Assembly (NCBI GenBank): GCA_017469685.1
Contig: JAFUFW010000051.1
Coordinates: 1-39,335 of the forward strand
Direction: 5' to 3'
Length of the DNA stretch: 39,335 nt
From: Bacteroidaceae bacterium
GTDB lineage: Bacteria; Bacteroidota; Bacteroidia; Bacteroidales; Bacteroidaceae
The position numbers were made by a program, and so were the translations under genes. Positions 1 through 7,850 of the stretch are shown piece after piece; position 1 is the stretch's first letter; each line of letters opens with the position of its first letter. Under the pieces are notes generated by a model, which did not search any database, had not been told where the DNA came from, and saw only the letters and a list, made by a program, of their open reading frames with translations.

Positions 1-32
1 AGCAGCACCTTGAATTTCGTTACTTTCATCAT
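1..32 (-). CDS. Start of a leftward gene cut by the window edge
   Basis: Read on the minus strand, position 32 down to 1 gives two consecutive ATG codons and then an open frame (M-M-K-V-T-K-F-K-V-L-L). A Bacteroidota -7 box lies about 17 bases upstream on the same strand. Only ten or so codons are visible, so neither product nor family can be named. The lysine-rich start followed by hydrophobic residues could be the beginning of a signal peptide, but this is only a guess. Confidence 0.35.
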   Translation of the reverse strand, partial: MMKVTKFKVL

Positions 33-48
33 GCTCTGAATTTTGTTG

Positions 49-56
49 CAAAATTA
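49..56 (-). promoter_or_regulatory. Candidate leftward promoter (-7 box TAATTTTG)
   Basis: The minus strand reads TAATTTTGC, an exact match to the Bacteroidota -7 consensus TAnnTTTG, 17 bases upstream of the minus-strand ATG at 32. No convincing -33 TTTG was found at 19-21 bases, so the call rests on the -7 box and its position. Confidence 0.4.
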
Positions 57-332
57 AAAAATCCAAGAGCATCCCCTGCTATGCAAAACATGCCAGAACA
101 TATATATTATTCCGAACCGTCGGAAATCTCGTACAGAATACCCGATTTTACACAGATTACCCAAACAAACAGTAGGTAACACTTTGGTAACGGAACGGGC
201 TCCATATTTGTCCACACTTGCAAATCATCCAAAAGCGAAAACAATCGCTAATCGGTTAATCTACAAGCAATTATAGCAATTCTGTCGTAACGACTTCATC
301 ATTCTCAACACCGTTGTTTTTGCCCAAATTAG
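57..332. other. Non-coding stretch, nothing recognised
   Basis: AT-rich sequence between the leftward gene start and the truncated RhuM-Fic remnant. No plausible open frame, tRNA or strong hairpin was seen. It ends in a TAG immediately before the first recognisable RhuM codon, so the deletion that removed the 5' part of that gene probably has its breakpoint near 330. Confidence 0.4.
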
Positions 333-792
333 TATAACTTGGATATGATTCTCTCGGTTGGCTATCGGGTAAACTCGAAGAATGCCATCGCATTTCGGCG
401 TTGGTCATCTTCGGTACTCAAGCATTACATCGTACAAGGGTATGCCGTCAACGAACGTCGTGCACAGGAGCACTATGCGGAGTTGCGCCAGCTGGTGCAG
501 ATCCTGGGGCGCACCATCAGCAGCCAGAAGGAACTGACGACAGAAGAGGGGCGCCATGCTTCTTTATCTTGTCACCAAGAACCACTCGTTCAGCGATGGC
601 AACAAACGCATTGCAGCAACCCTCTTCCTCTGGTTCCTCAACCAGAATGGCATCCTCTACAATGCAGATGGAACCAAGCGCATTGCCGACAACACCCTCG
701 TGGCTCTCACGCTGATGATAGCAGAGAGCAAAACTGAGGAAAAAGATGTGATGGTAAAGGTAGTCGTGAACCTGATTAACCGGCAAAATTAA
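333..792 (+). pseudogene. Truncated RhuM-family / Fic-domain protein, 5' and internal deletions
   Basis: Two pieces of a RhuM-Fic type protein are visible in different frames. Piece one (from 333, Y-N-L-D-M-I-L-S-V-G-Y-R-V-N-S, to about 549) matches the RhuM core motif and the following region ending near QLVQILGR. It has no N-terminal part because a TAG lies directly upstream. Piece two (556-792) is the C-terminal Fic/Doc segment with the motif HSFSDGNKR and the conserved tail up to NLINRQN. The middle of the protein, probably 100 or more codons, is missing, and the junction at about 547-556 shifts frame. In intact relatives the two modules form one protein; Fic domains transfer nucleotide or phosphate groups onto targets. 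The ATG at 556 could still give a 78-residue Fic fragment, but the core helices before the motif are gone, so activity is unlikely. Confidence 0.8.
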
Positions 793-803
793 GGATAGGA
801 AGA

Positions 804-2765
804 ATGAAGAAAACAATGGTCATCATCGTCCTGCTCGTCTTCGTCGCTATCGTGGGGCAGGCGCAAATGAAATCCGGTCTTGACCTCTGCCTGAGAGATG
901 AGGCGACGGGAGAATGGCTCATCGGGCTGTTTGATGAGTTTGCCATCTATGACTGCGAGTATTGGGGCTATGCGGAGACAGGGAAAGACCGCTTTGTGCT
1001 GACTAAGGATGGACAGCGCAAGGATGTACGCCTGAAAAGGAATGCCATTATCATTGACGGCGTGAAACACAAGACATCGCAGCTCACCTCGAAGTATATC
1101 CCCGACTATCCCGTGGCGGACGAAATGGCTTTCGACGGTGCTTGGCTCGATAGTGAGCAGGACGCCACCTTGCGCGTTGTCCATAGAAGCGGAAAGGCTG
1201 GCATCCAAACGATAACGAATTCCCACCATATAGTAAAAAACGACGTGAAAAGCTACGCCGCTATGAGTGACTCCTTAGGACGCTATGAGGCTCGTGTTCT
1301 ACTCATAGGTCAGACAGGCTCCATGCTTTTCACCAATGCCACACAACATATCTATCACTTAGGCAACTGGGCGTGGATTCCATACGTCATCGGACCAAGT
1401 GACAAACTGCTGTTCTTTGTCGATGACTTTGAAGGACGCATCTATGTGATGGGAAAGTCGGCCCGCATGACTAACGAGTTCTTGAACTACCCGATGTATG
1501 GCAACAGCATGGACTACGACGAGCGCAAACAGATGGACTTCACGACGTTTATCAACAAATATAACGACAAAGAACGTCTGCTATTGCAACATCGTGACTC
1601 CGTTCTTGCCGCCCACCCGCTGCTCTCCAAACGCTATAAGGACTATACCGCAGGGATGATGATGTCGTTCTTTGCCCATGATTTGGGGCAGTTGCACTTC
1701 AATCGTGGCAAGGTGAAACGCGAGGAAGTCATTGGCGAGGCGAAGCGGCGCAACCTCTTCAACATCAATGTACCCTATATGGTGCTGGAACGCTACGACT
1801 TTTTTCTGGATGATATTTGTAATGCGGCCATCCAAAACTATTGCAGGATTGGCAGCGGCGTACCCTTCTTGCACCACATCTTGCAGAAGGCACACGACGG
1901 ACGGTTGAAACTCTCGAATGATGAAATCAACCTCATCCAAAGTGAGTTACCCGCCGAAGCTACCATTGAAATACCCAGACAAGAACTGCTTGACTCTGCT
2001 GGCATTTGGATTGAAGGCTTTTACCTCACCGATACGTTAAATGTAATGTTTGGTAACCGCCCAGAACTCTTCAACGAGATACTTACGTACTACCAGCAAC
2101 GGCGTTTAGCGGCACTCGACTCTCTCGGCCTGCCACCCCTGCTGCGCGAAATAGCCATCGCCCGTATGATGGCGGACAAGACAACCCACGACGTAAAACC
2201 GATGGAAGACTTTCAGTTGCAGGCATTGCACGAGAATGTGCATCAGCCCTATCTCTTGGGCGAAGTGCTAAGGCTCAACGACCAACTCATTGCCGCCCGC
2301 AAAGCAGCTGAGGCCATCGTCACCCCCGACCCGCGATCGCTGGCCGAGCTGACAGAAGGCGAGGACATCTTCAACAAAATTGTGGAACCCTACCGAGGCC
2401 ACTACATCTACCTTGACGTATGGGGAACATGGTGCGCCCCCTGCAAGCAGATGATGACCTTTGTACCGCAGATGAAGGAGCAACTGAAAGACATTGACCT
2501 CGTCTATCTCTATCTCTGCAACCGCAGCAACGAAGAGTCATGGAAAACGGCCATCTCCCAGTTCCACCTGACGGGCGAGAACTGCATACATTACAATCTG
2601 CCCGACAACCAGCAGAGTGCACTCGAACGTTACATCGGTGTCGGAGGCTATCCTACCTATAAGATAGTGATGCCCAATGGAAAGCTCTTGCCCACACAGG
2701 CACCACGCCCCGACCATCCCGAGGCTATCCGCAAAATGATTGATGAAACGAAAAACAATAAATAG
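804..2765 (+). CDS. Secreted thioredoxin-fold (TlpA-like) protein with a large N-terminal region
   Basis: 653 residues. The start (lysines, a run of V/I/L, then VGQAQ) is a signal peptide, so the protein acts in the periplasm or on the surface. The last 125 residues are a thioredoxin fold: YLDVWGTWCAPCK places the redox pair at C544 and C547, and GGYPTY supplies the cis-proline at about P617. The roughly 500 residues before this belong to no family I can name; Bacteroidota often carry such long N-terminal extensions on TlpA/ResA-like reductases. The likely role is thiol-disulfide exchange on exported proteins. The start is preceded by an A/G-rich stretch (aaggataggaag), and only 11 bases separate it from the RhuM-Fic remnant. 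No partner gene is evident; an ECF sigma gene follows about 210 bases later. Confidence 0.8.
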   Translation: MKKTMVIIVLLVFVAIVGQAQMKSGLDLCLRDEATGEWLIGLFDEFAIYDCEYWGYAETGKDRFVLTKDGQRKDVRLKRNAIIIDGVKHKTSQLTSKYIPDYPVADEMAFDGAWLDSEQDATLRVVHRSGKAGIQTITNSHHIVKNDVKSYAAMSDSLGRYEARVLLIGQTGSMLFTNATQHIYHLGNWAWIPYVIGPSDKLLFFVDDFEGRIYVMGKSARMTNEFLNYPMYGNSMDYDERKQMDFTTFINKYNDKERLLLQHRDSVLAAHPLLSKRYKDYTAGMMMSFFAHDLGQLHFNRGKVKREEVIGEAKRRNLFNINVPYMVLERYDFFLDDICNAAIQNYCRIGSGVPFLHHILQKAHDGRLKLSNDEINLIQSELPAEATIEIPRQELLDSAGIWIEGFYLTDTLNVMFGNRPELFNEILTYYQQRRLAALDSLGLPPLLREIAIARMMADKTTHDVKPMEDFQLQALHENVHQPYLLGEVLRLNDQLIAARKAAEAIVTPDPRSLAELTEGEDIFNKIVEPYRGHYIYLDVWGTWCAPCKQMMTFVPQMKEQLKDIDLVYLYLCNRSNEESWKTAISQFHLTGENCIHYNLPDNQQSALERYIGVGGYPTYKIVMPNGKLLPTQAPRPDHPEAIRKMIDETKNNK

Positions 2766-2768
2766 GAA

Positions 2769-2888
2769 ATGAACAAGAAAGCTCGACCTTTGGTCGCTTA
2801 CAAGGCAAGAACAATCATCACTGCCCTACTTGCCCTCGTCGCAAAGCCCCGCAAGAAACGGAATCGCCATCGGATAGGTGACAGGTGA
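2769..2888 (+). other. Short ORF (39 codons), possible remnant of a secreted-protein N-terminus
   Basis: Beginning three bases after the stop of the thioredoxin-like gene, an ATG opens a 39-residue frame whose first half (M-N-K-K-A-R-P-L-V-A-Y-K..., then TIITALLALVA) has the charged-then-hydrophobic layout of a signal peptide. The second half turns abruptly into arginine/lysine-rich sequence without family features. One reading is a secreted gene deleted just after its signal peptide; another is a chance ORF. No function is claimed. Confidence 0.3.
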
Positions 2889-2941
2889 GTCAAAAGTTAT
2901 GGAAAAACTGCATGGTGAGAAAAAAGTTGGGATTTCTTGTT

Positions 2942-2949
2942 TAACTTTG
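2942..2949 (+). promoter_or_regulatory. Promoter -7 box (TAACTTTG) for ECF cassette 1
   Basis: TAACTTTGC matches the Bacteroidota -7 consensus, 26 bases before the ATG at 2976. A clear -33 TTTG at the usual spacing is not seen. The position supports the ATG at 2976 over the upstream TTG at 2937, which would lie upstream of the predicted transcription start. Confidence 0.55.
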
Positions 2950-2975
2950 CGGTGCTCGTTCGTTATATAAGTGTA

Positions 2976-3473
2976 ATGACACAAGAAGAGTTCATATATG
3001 ATGCACGCGGAGTTCGGGCAAAGGCCGTAGAGATTGCCAGACAGTTCGGATATGCACTGAACGATGCAGAGGACATCGCACAGGACGTGATGCTCAAGCT
3101 GTGGTGCCTGCACAGCAGCATCCATGACGAGGCACATCTGAAGGCTTCTGCCGTCATCACAACCAAACGCGTCTGCATCGACAAATGGCGCACGACGCAT
3201 CTGCATACGGACATCAATGGAGCCTTGCCGATAGTGGACGAGGACACGCTGCATGACCATCTGGAATATGCCGAGCTGGAGCGGTGGCTGAACGAACAGA
3301 TAGCCCGCCTGCCCTCCACCTCGGGGATGGTGCTGCGAATGCGCCAGCTGGAGCACAGGGAACTGAGTGAGATTGCCGGCATCTTAGGAATACGGCAGTC
3401 CTCCGTCTCCACCCTGCTCTCGCGAGCCCGCCACGAATTGTTAACCCAATTAAAGAGGAGAAAACAACAATGA
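2976..3473 (+). CDS. ECF-type RNA polymerase sigma factor (cassette 1)
   Basis: 165 residues, the normal size for an extracytoplasmic-function sigma factor. Region 2 is recognisable around residues 30-50 (AEDIAQDVMLKLW), where the core polymerase and -10 contacts are made. Region 4 is at the C-terminus, with a helix-turn-helix reading LSEIAGILGIRQSSVSTLL. A short acidic linker joins them. The ATG at 2976 was chosen because the alternative TTG at 2937 overlaps the -7 box. The stop overlaps the next gene's start as ATGA, so the two are translationally coupled. In Bacteroidota this arrangement usually means sigma plus a membrane regulator that holds it inactive until an envelope signal arrives. 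The regulon cannot be read from the sequence; the secreted protein at 4221 is the obvious candidate partner. Confidence 0.9.
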   Translation: MTQEEFIYDARGVRAKAVEIARQFGYALNDAEDIAQDVMLKLWCLHSSIHDEAHLKASAVITTKRVCIDKWRTTHLHTDINGALPIVDEDTLHDHLEYAELERWLNEQIARLPSTSGMVLRMRQLEHRELSEIAGILGIRQSSVSTLLSRARHELLTQLKRRKQQ

Positions 3474-4171
3474 ACAGACAGTACGACAAACAGGATATAG
3501 CCCAACTGCTCAGCAAGTTCATGGCCGGCTCCACCAGACTGGACGAGGAGCAAGTGCTGGCAGAGTACTTCCGCACCCATGAGGTGGCCGAAGACTGGGA
3601 GGAATACAAGGAGATGTTCGCGCTGTTCGACAGCGGTGAGGTGGAGGTTGTATCGGAAGCCAAGACATCGGAACAACTTAACGACGGTGACGCCGGGAAG
3701 ATGATGATGCTTCCCAGGGCTGTCAAGGAGAAGCCGAAGATTGTCGCCTTCAGATGGATTGCTGCCGTAGTCGCCAGCGTCCTCCTGCTCTTGTTGTTCC
3801 ACAATAGCAGGGAGGCCGAAGACGAGAAGCCAGCCATCGCCAAGATGGAAGAACAGAGCGTCCCGCAGCCTGCAACTCAGCTCAGCGTAGAGGAAAGGCA
3901 GGAAGAGCTGCTGGCCGAGGTGCCGCCCACGCCGCAACCCGCCAAGAAGCACAGGAAGACCGTCGGGAAGCAGAGCACGGCTGTTGAGCCTGTGGCGGCA
4001 GAAGCAGAACTATCCGCAGAGACATTGCCAGTTGAGGTCATGGAAGCGTATGCGATGGTAGTGGAACCGACGCCCGACGCCTATGCCGACATTGAGGCCG
4101 AGATGCGCGACATACGGAGCCGGGGCGAGCGCCTCGAGGCCATGGTCGCCGCATTCACCCGACCCTATTGA
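3470..4171 (+). CDS. Single-helix membrane protein, probable anti-sigma partner of cassette 1
   Basis: 233 residues with one transmembrane helix at about residues 92-111 (RWIAAVVASVLLLLLF). The N-terminal ~90 residues are acidic and would be cytoplasmic; the C-terminal ~120 residues, rich in Glu, Pro and Ala, would be periplasmic. There is no signal peptide. The gene overlaps the sigma gene by four bases, which is the main ground for calling it anti-sigma. No FecR domain or zinc-binding ZAS motif (HxxxCxxC) is present, so it is not one of the well-known anti-sigma families by sequence. The name is inferred from topology and coupling. Confidence 0.6.
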   Translation: MNRQYDKQDIAQLLSKFMAGSTRLDEEQVLAEYFRTHEVAEDWEEYKEMFALFDSGEVEVVSEAKTSEQLNDGDAGKMMMLPRAVKEKPKIVAFRWIAAVVASVLLLLLFHNSREAEDEKPAIAKMEEQSVPQPATQLSVEERQEELLAEVPPTPQPAKKHRKTVGKQSTAVEPVAAEAELSAETLPVEVMEAYAMVVEPTPDAYADIEAEMRDIRSRGERLEAMVAAFTRPY

Positions 4172-4220
4172 ATCCGATCTCCCGATTAGAACTGTTAACA
4201 CATTAATTATATAAATAAAG

Positions 4221-5357
4221 ATGAAACGCTATCACTTACTATTTATCCTTTATTTTTCATTCTTTGGCTTCTGCGGCGCCCAAGCCCAACCGAGCGAACG
4301 CTTGCAGACACTGGAACAGACGCTGCAGGAAATGGGTTTCGGAATGAGGCACACTCAGCGCAATGGCCGGGGCATTGAGCAGCGCTGGACATCAACCATG
4401 CATCTGTCCTTGCAGCCGCCGCGCCTCACGCCTGAGCTGTGGTCGAAATGGTCGAGCGGCGAACAGAGAGCCTTCCTGCGGCAGAACGACAGCATCCAGG
4501 CACTACAGAAGCAGCGCATGGACGAGGCTATCAGCCTCATCCGCAGCACCTTCAGCACACTGGCAGCCGAGGCCTCGGAGAGCTATATGTACGAGGTGCA
4601 CAACCAGGAGTGCGACACCCTCCGCCTGTCAATGGCGTGGTGCGACGGCGACCATGCACTGAACTCGTGGCGAGGAGATGGCGGTGTGCACTACACAGGC
4701 GCCCGCGAGATGGTCAGCTTCAGTTACCACCGTTCGCCCGGGCAGGACTGGACGCAGGGGATGTACACCCACGTCTTCACCGACCCCTATCCCGAACCGA
4801 TTGGCGACATCAAGAGCTTCGACTTCAAGGCTTTCCAGTCCGTTATTGAACCCTGCCTGAAACGGGCACTACGACTCCAGGGGGCCAGGAAATACCCCGT
4901 CTATTGGCGCCACGACGAGGCGTGCAAGGAGGATGTGGGCAAGGACCTGATCTACAAGGTCACGCATCAGAGAGACTACGTCGAGAACAAGCACACAGGC
5001 CTCACGACGGGCGATCTCATCTTCATCCCTAAGCAATTCGAGAGCGAAGCCGCAGAGCTGCTCACGACGCTGGATTCACTGACCTACGACTTCACCATAC
5101 CCCGCTACGACCAGGACTACACCTACCACTTCCGTCCCCGTTTCTACAACAATAACCTCAGTCAGATGGTCTCCGGCAACAACTGGCCCGACAAGGCCGT
5201 TGTCCTCAGAGAATACCTGCTTGGTGCCTACATGGACGAGGACGGCTACTACTTCCTGTCCATCACCACCGAGGGCGACCTCTGGATTCCCCGCGACTTC
5301 GCCAAGCTCAAGAGCTGGGTCAACGGCGAACGGACGTATCTGAAGAGGAAGAAATAA
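4221..5357 (+). CDS. Secreted protein of unknown function (cassette 1)
   Basis: 378 residues starting with a clean signal peptide (MKRYHLLFILYF, ending near CGAQAQ). The mature part is soluble-looking, rich in aromatic and charged residues, with no membrane segment and no motif I recognise. It has four or so cysteines that are not in CxxC spacing. It starts 49 bases after the anti-sigma-like gene with no terminator between, so it is probably the third gene of the same transcript. Its place suggests it is either the signal-sensing partner or a product of the ECF regulon. I do not know the family. Confidence 0.65.
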   Translation: MKRYHLLFILYFSFFGFCGAQAQPSERLQTLEQTLQEMGFGMRHTQRNGRGIEQRWTSTMHLSLQPPRLTPELWSKWSSGEQRAFLRQNDSIQALQKQRMDEAISLIRSTFSTLAAEASESYMYEVHNQECDTLRLSMAWCDGDHALNSWRGDGGVHYTGAREMVSFSYHRSPGQDWTQGMYTHVFTDPYPEPIGDIKSFDFKAFQSVIEPCLKRALRLQGARKYPVYWRHDEACKEDVGKDLIYKVTHQRDYVENKHTGLTTGDLIFIPKQFESEAAELLTTLDSLTYDFTIPRYDQDYTYHFRPRFYNNNLSQMVSGNNWPDKAVVLREYLLGAYMDEDGYYFLSITTEGDLWIPRDFAKLKSWVNGERTYLKRKK

Positions 5358-5374
5358 AAAAAATGCCTGCGCGG

Positions 5375-5388
5375 TGTGACATCTCACA
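5375..5388. promoter_or_regulatory. Perfect inverted repeat TGTGA-N4-TCACA upstream of the second sigma gene
   Basis: A 14-base dyad, TGTGA CATC TCACA, lies 24 bases before the ATG of the second ECF sigma gene and 18 bases after the stop of the previous gene. The half-site is that of CRP/FNR-family regulators, and the N4 spacing is that of FNR-type sites (CRP sites have N6). It lies where an operator or promoter would be expected, but a role is inferred from position only. Confidence 0.35.
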
Positions 5389-5411
5389 GATTTGCGTCTA
5401 TATATAGTAGA

Positions 5412-5963
5412 ATGGCAAACGATGACAGCATAATCATTCAACGCATACGAGGCGGAGCAACCAGGGAGTTTGGGCTGCTGGTAAATCGTTACGGACCTAA
5501 GCTTATGGCATTTGTAGGCCGTATGGTGGAGCGGCAGGCGGACGCCGAGGATGTGGTGCAGAACACATTCGTTGCAGCCTACGAGCACCTGAAGGACTAC
5601 GACCAGCAGCGGGCATCGTTGGCGACGTGGTTGCAGCGCATTGCCTATCACGAAGCCTTGTACCATCTGCGAAAGCGAAAACGACAGGTGCTGTTGCCCA
5701 TTGAGGTCGGTGATGACGTGCCAGACGAACTGCCAGACGACACGACGGCAGAACAGCTGGACGAAGCAATCCAGACCTTGCCCCCTGAAGACCAGATGCT
5801 CCTCCAGCTCTACTACTTCGACGGACGCCCTCTGAAAGAGATAGCCTTTATCACAGGCACAGCGGGCGACTCTCTCACTCGTGAAGCCTCGAGGCTCAGC
5901 AGTCGGCTTCATCGCATACGTCAACGACTCAGAATAATCTTAATACGCATGAATTATGAATAA
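5412..5963 (+). CDS. ECF-type RNA polymerase sigma factor (cassette 2)
   Basis: 183 residues. Region 2 spans about residues 20-85 (FGLLVNRYGPKLMAF, then ADAEDVVQNTFVAAYEHL, then WLQRIAYHEALYHLRKRKR). Region 4 is near the end (LPPEDQMLLQLYYFDGRPLK, then an HTH ending LTREASRLSSRLH). The ATG at 5412 is preferred to an upstream GTG at 5376, because M-A-N-D-D-S-I-I-I-Q-R-I-R-G-G is the usual beginning of this family and the GTG falls inside the TGTGA palindrome. The 3' end overlaps the next start by eight bases. Its region 4 helix differs from those of the two neighbouring sigma factors, so different promoter targets are likely. Confidence 0.9.
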   Translation: MANDDSIIIQRIRGGATREFGLLVNRYGPKLMAFVGRMVERQADAEDVVQNTFVAAYEHLKDYDQQRASLATWLQRIAYHEALYHLRKRKRQVLLPIEVGDDVPDELPDDTTAEQLDEAIQTLPPEDQMLLQLYYFDGRPLKEIAFITGTAGDSLTREASRLSSRLHRIRQRLRIILIRMNYE

Positions 5964-6396
5964 TGATAATAATCTTTTCCGCCAGGCCCTACAACGCCAG
6001 GCCAAGCAGGCTGCAGAAATGAAGATGCCCGACGACATGGAGCAACGGGTGATGGTACGCATTAAACCCGGATTCGTGCTGCGCCGTTGGCTATACCCAC
6101 TATCAGCCATCGCAGCTATCCTCGTGGCCGCTGCCTTCCTGCTCATCGTCCCGCAGGTGAGAGAGAGGCGTGAATGGGCGCGCTATGAGGGCAGCTACAT
6201 GGTGGTCGATGGGCAGCGCATCAGCGACCTTAAGCGCATCAGAGCCTATATCAGCGAGGCTTTAGCTATGGCTCAGGTGGCAGAAGCTAGCGTGCCCCCC
6301 AGTACCTTCGCTTCGGAAACAGAGCGTGCCATCCTTCAAGCCGCCGACGGACCTGAGATGCAAGCCGTAGTGCAGAGGATATTAAATGATGAATGA
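5956..6396 (+). CDS. Single-helix membrane protein, probable anti-sigma partner of cassette 2
   Basis: 146 residues: about 43 cytoplasmic residues (glutamine- and methionine-rich, with DDMEQRVMVRI), one transmembrane helix at about 45-66 (WLYPLSAIAAILVAAAFLLIV) and about 80 residues outside. The start lies within the last codons of the sigma gene, implying coupled translation. No known anti-sigma motif is seen, so the call rests on gene overlap, size and topology, as in the neighbouring cassettes. The C-terminal segment ends AVVQRILNDE, with no cysteine. Confidence 0.6.
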   Translation: MNNDNNLFRQALQRQAKQAAEMKMPDDMEQRVMVRIKPGFVLRRWLYPLSAIAAILVAAAFLLIVPQVRERREWARYEGSYMVVDGQRISDLKRIRAYISEALAMAQVAEASVPPSTFASETERAILQAADGPEMQAVVQRILNDE

Positions 6397-6433
6397 CGAA
6401 TATAACCTCAAAACCTCAAAACTTCATAGCCCT

Positions 6434-6868
6434 ATGAAACGATATATATTCCTTTGGCTCATCAGCCTAATAGCCGCGGCAAACTTGTCGGCACAGCGCA
6501 CGGCGCGGAGCGACGCTCCACGCATGGAGAATCGCATCGACCGCTTCGTGGATAACGAGAGCACCATCGGGCAGAGCAAGTTCACCAGCGTCGTGGAGCG
6601 TGACCCCGAAACACGTGAAGTCATACGAGTCGTGAAGGTGCGTGAACTCACTCACGGCATCGATATCAACGCCTGCCAAGAACACTTCGAGGCCGAGAGC
6701 AAGACTGGGCGCTTCTCCCACAACATCGATGCCGACGACCGTCATACCCTCCTCCTCGCCGTGGAAGGCGAGCGCCAAGACCGCATCTACATGCTCCAGT
6801 ACACTGGCAAGCGGCCAATGCAGGGGCACGACGGCAAGGTGACGGTGGTGATAAAAATGAGAAAATGA
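6434..6868 (+). CDS. Small secreted protein, DUF5024-like
   Basis: 144 residues when started at the ATG at 6434, which gives a signal peptide (MKRYIFLWLISL... ending LSAQ). The frame extends back to 6386, overlapping the anti-sigma gene, but that N-terminus (MMNDEYNLKTSK) does not look like a signal peptide start. The mature part contains DRFVDNESTIGQSKFTSVVE, then RDPETREVIRVVKVREL, which resembles small Bacteroidales secreted proteins annotated DUF5024; I recall the resemblance and have not confirmed it. It is probably co-transcribed with the sigma/anti-sigma pair of cassette 2 and the GIN-domain gene that follows 25 bases later. Confidence 0.6.
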   Translation: MKRYIFLWLISLIAAANLSAQRTARSDAPRMENRIDRFVDNESTIGQSKFTSVVERDPETREVIRVVKVRELTHGIDINACQEHFEAESKTGRFSHNIDADDRHTLLLAVEGERQDRIYMLQYTGKRPMQGHDGKVTVVIKMRK

Positions 6869-6893
6869 AAAGTGAAAAATAAACATTACAACT

Positions 6894-7823
6894 ATGAAAA
6901 GAATTATTGCATTATTCTTCGTAATCGCCTCTGTTGCGATTCTTCCTGCGGCAGTAACTGCTCCCTTTTCCACCCGCACCTATCCGCTCGCGGACTTTAC
7001 CAACCTCCAGGTGAGCAACGTCGTGAAGGTCATTTACACCCAGGGAGACAGCTACAGCGTGCAGCTGACAGGCCGCACCGACTGGCTCGACCTGATGGAA
7101 GTGACGGCTTCTGGCGGCACGCTGCAGGTGCGAGCCCAGAAGACCAAAAAGTTCAATAATGTAAAGAAGAAGGACCAGCCCGACGGCGAGCACAATTTCA
7201 TTCTTCACCTCACCGCCCCCTGCCTGCAGAACATCAACCTCAGCGGCGTCTCCGCCTTCGAGGGCAAGCGTCTCACGCCCGACTATTTCCATGTTCGTCT
7301 TGAAGGGGTGTCGAAATTCAAGGCAGAATCTGTTGAGTGTGCTCAATTCAGCACGGTCGTAACCGGCGTCTCAAGTGTTAGCATAGGCAAAGTAGAGAGT
7401 TCCATCTTTTCAGCCGATGTCGTGGGCTCCAGCAATGCCGATATTCAATATCTGAAAGCAAAAAAGGTTCAATGTATAATCAGCGGAGCCAGCAAAGCCA
7501 GTCTACGTCAATTATCGCAGGGCGAGGAGGCTTCCTTTGCTCTTAACGGAGCCTCCAAAATCACCCTCTCTGCCGAGGCGTCAGGGCAGATGCAGGTGGG
7601 ACTCTCCGGAGCCAGTAAGTGCGAACTCACCTTCAAGGGCGGCACGCTTCGTACGGCCTGTACGGGAGCCTCGAAACTCCATGCCGACGTCAACTGCAAG
7701 GCCGTAAATGCCAACTGCGACGGTGCCTCCAAGACCAGCTTCAGCGGCACGGCTGACAAGGTGGAGATCGACCGCGGCGGCGTGGCCGTGAACATTGATA
7801 CCAGCCGCCTCAACCAGTTTTGA
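6894..7823 (+). CDS. Secreted GIN-domain (DUF2807) beta-helix-like protein
   Basis: 309 residues with a signal peptide (MKRIIALFFVIASVAIL...). After FTNLQVSNVVKVIYTQGDSY, typical of the head of DUF2807/GIN domains, the chain carries a regular series of short repeats roughly every 15-22 residues: SGVSA, EGVSK, TGVSS, VGSSN, SGASK, NGASK, SGASK, TGASK, DGASK. This is the pattern of a right-handed beta-helix with one G-[AV]-S-K turn per rung, covering about residues 115-295. Family members are annotated as putative autotransporter adhesins, but function is not established. The gene ends cassette 2 and is followed by a large hairpin. Its link to an ECF cassette fits an envelope-stress or surface role, which is inference. 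Confidence 0.8.
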   Translation: MKRIIALFFVIASVAILPAAVTAPFSTRTYPLADFTNLQVSNVVKVIYTQGDSYSVQLTGRTDWLDLMEVTASGGTLQVRAQKTKKFNNVKKKDQPDGEHNFILHLTAPCLQNINLSGVSAFEGKRLTPDYFHVRLEGVSKFKAESVECAQFSTVVTGVSSVSIGKVESSIFSADVVGSSNADIQYLKAKKVQCIISGASKASLRQLSQGEEASFALNGASKITLSAEASGQMQVGLSGASKCELTFKGGTLRTACTGASKLHADVNCKAVNANCDGASKTSFSGTADKVEIDRGGVAVNIDTSRLNQF

Positions 7824-7850
7824 CAATAACCTAAACGCAATTAGTTTCAT

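Noticed and set aside
57-332. tRNA or small RNA gene in the gene-free left end
   Set aside because: No cloverleaf, CCA-like end or strong hairpin with a T-run was found.
2963-3952. 329-residue minus-strand frame over the first ECF cassette
   Set aside because: Shadow of the sigma and membrane-protein genes, with no start context, promoter or recognisable domain.
5376-5411. GTG start for the second sigma factor
   Set aside because: It falls within the TGTGA-N4-TCACA dyad and adds residues not seen in the family; the ATG at 5412 gives the canonical start.
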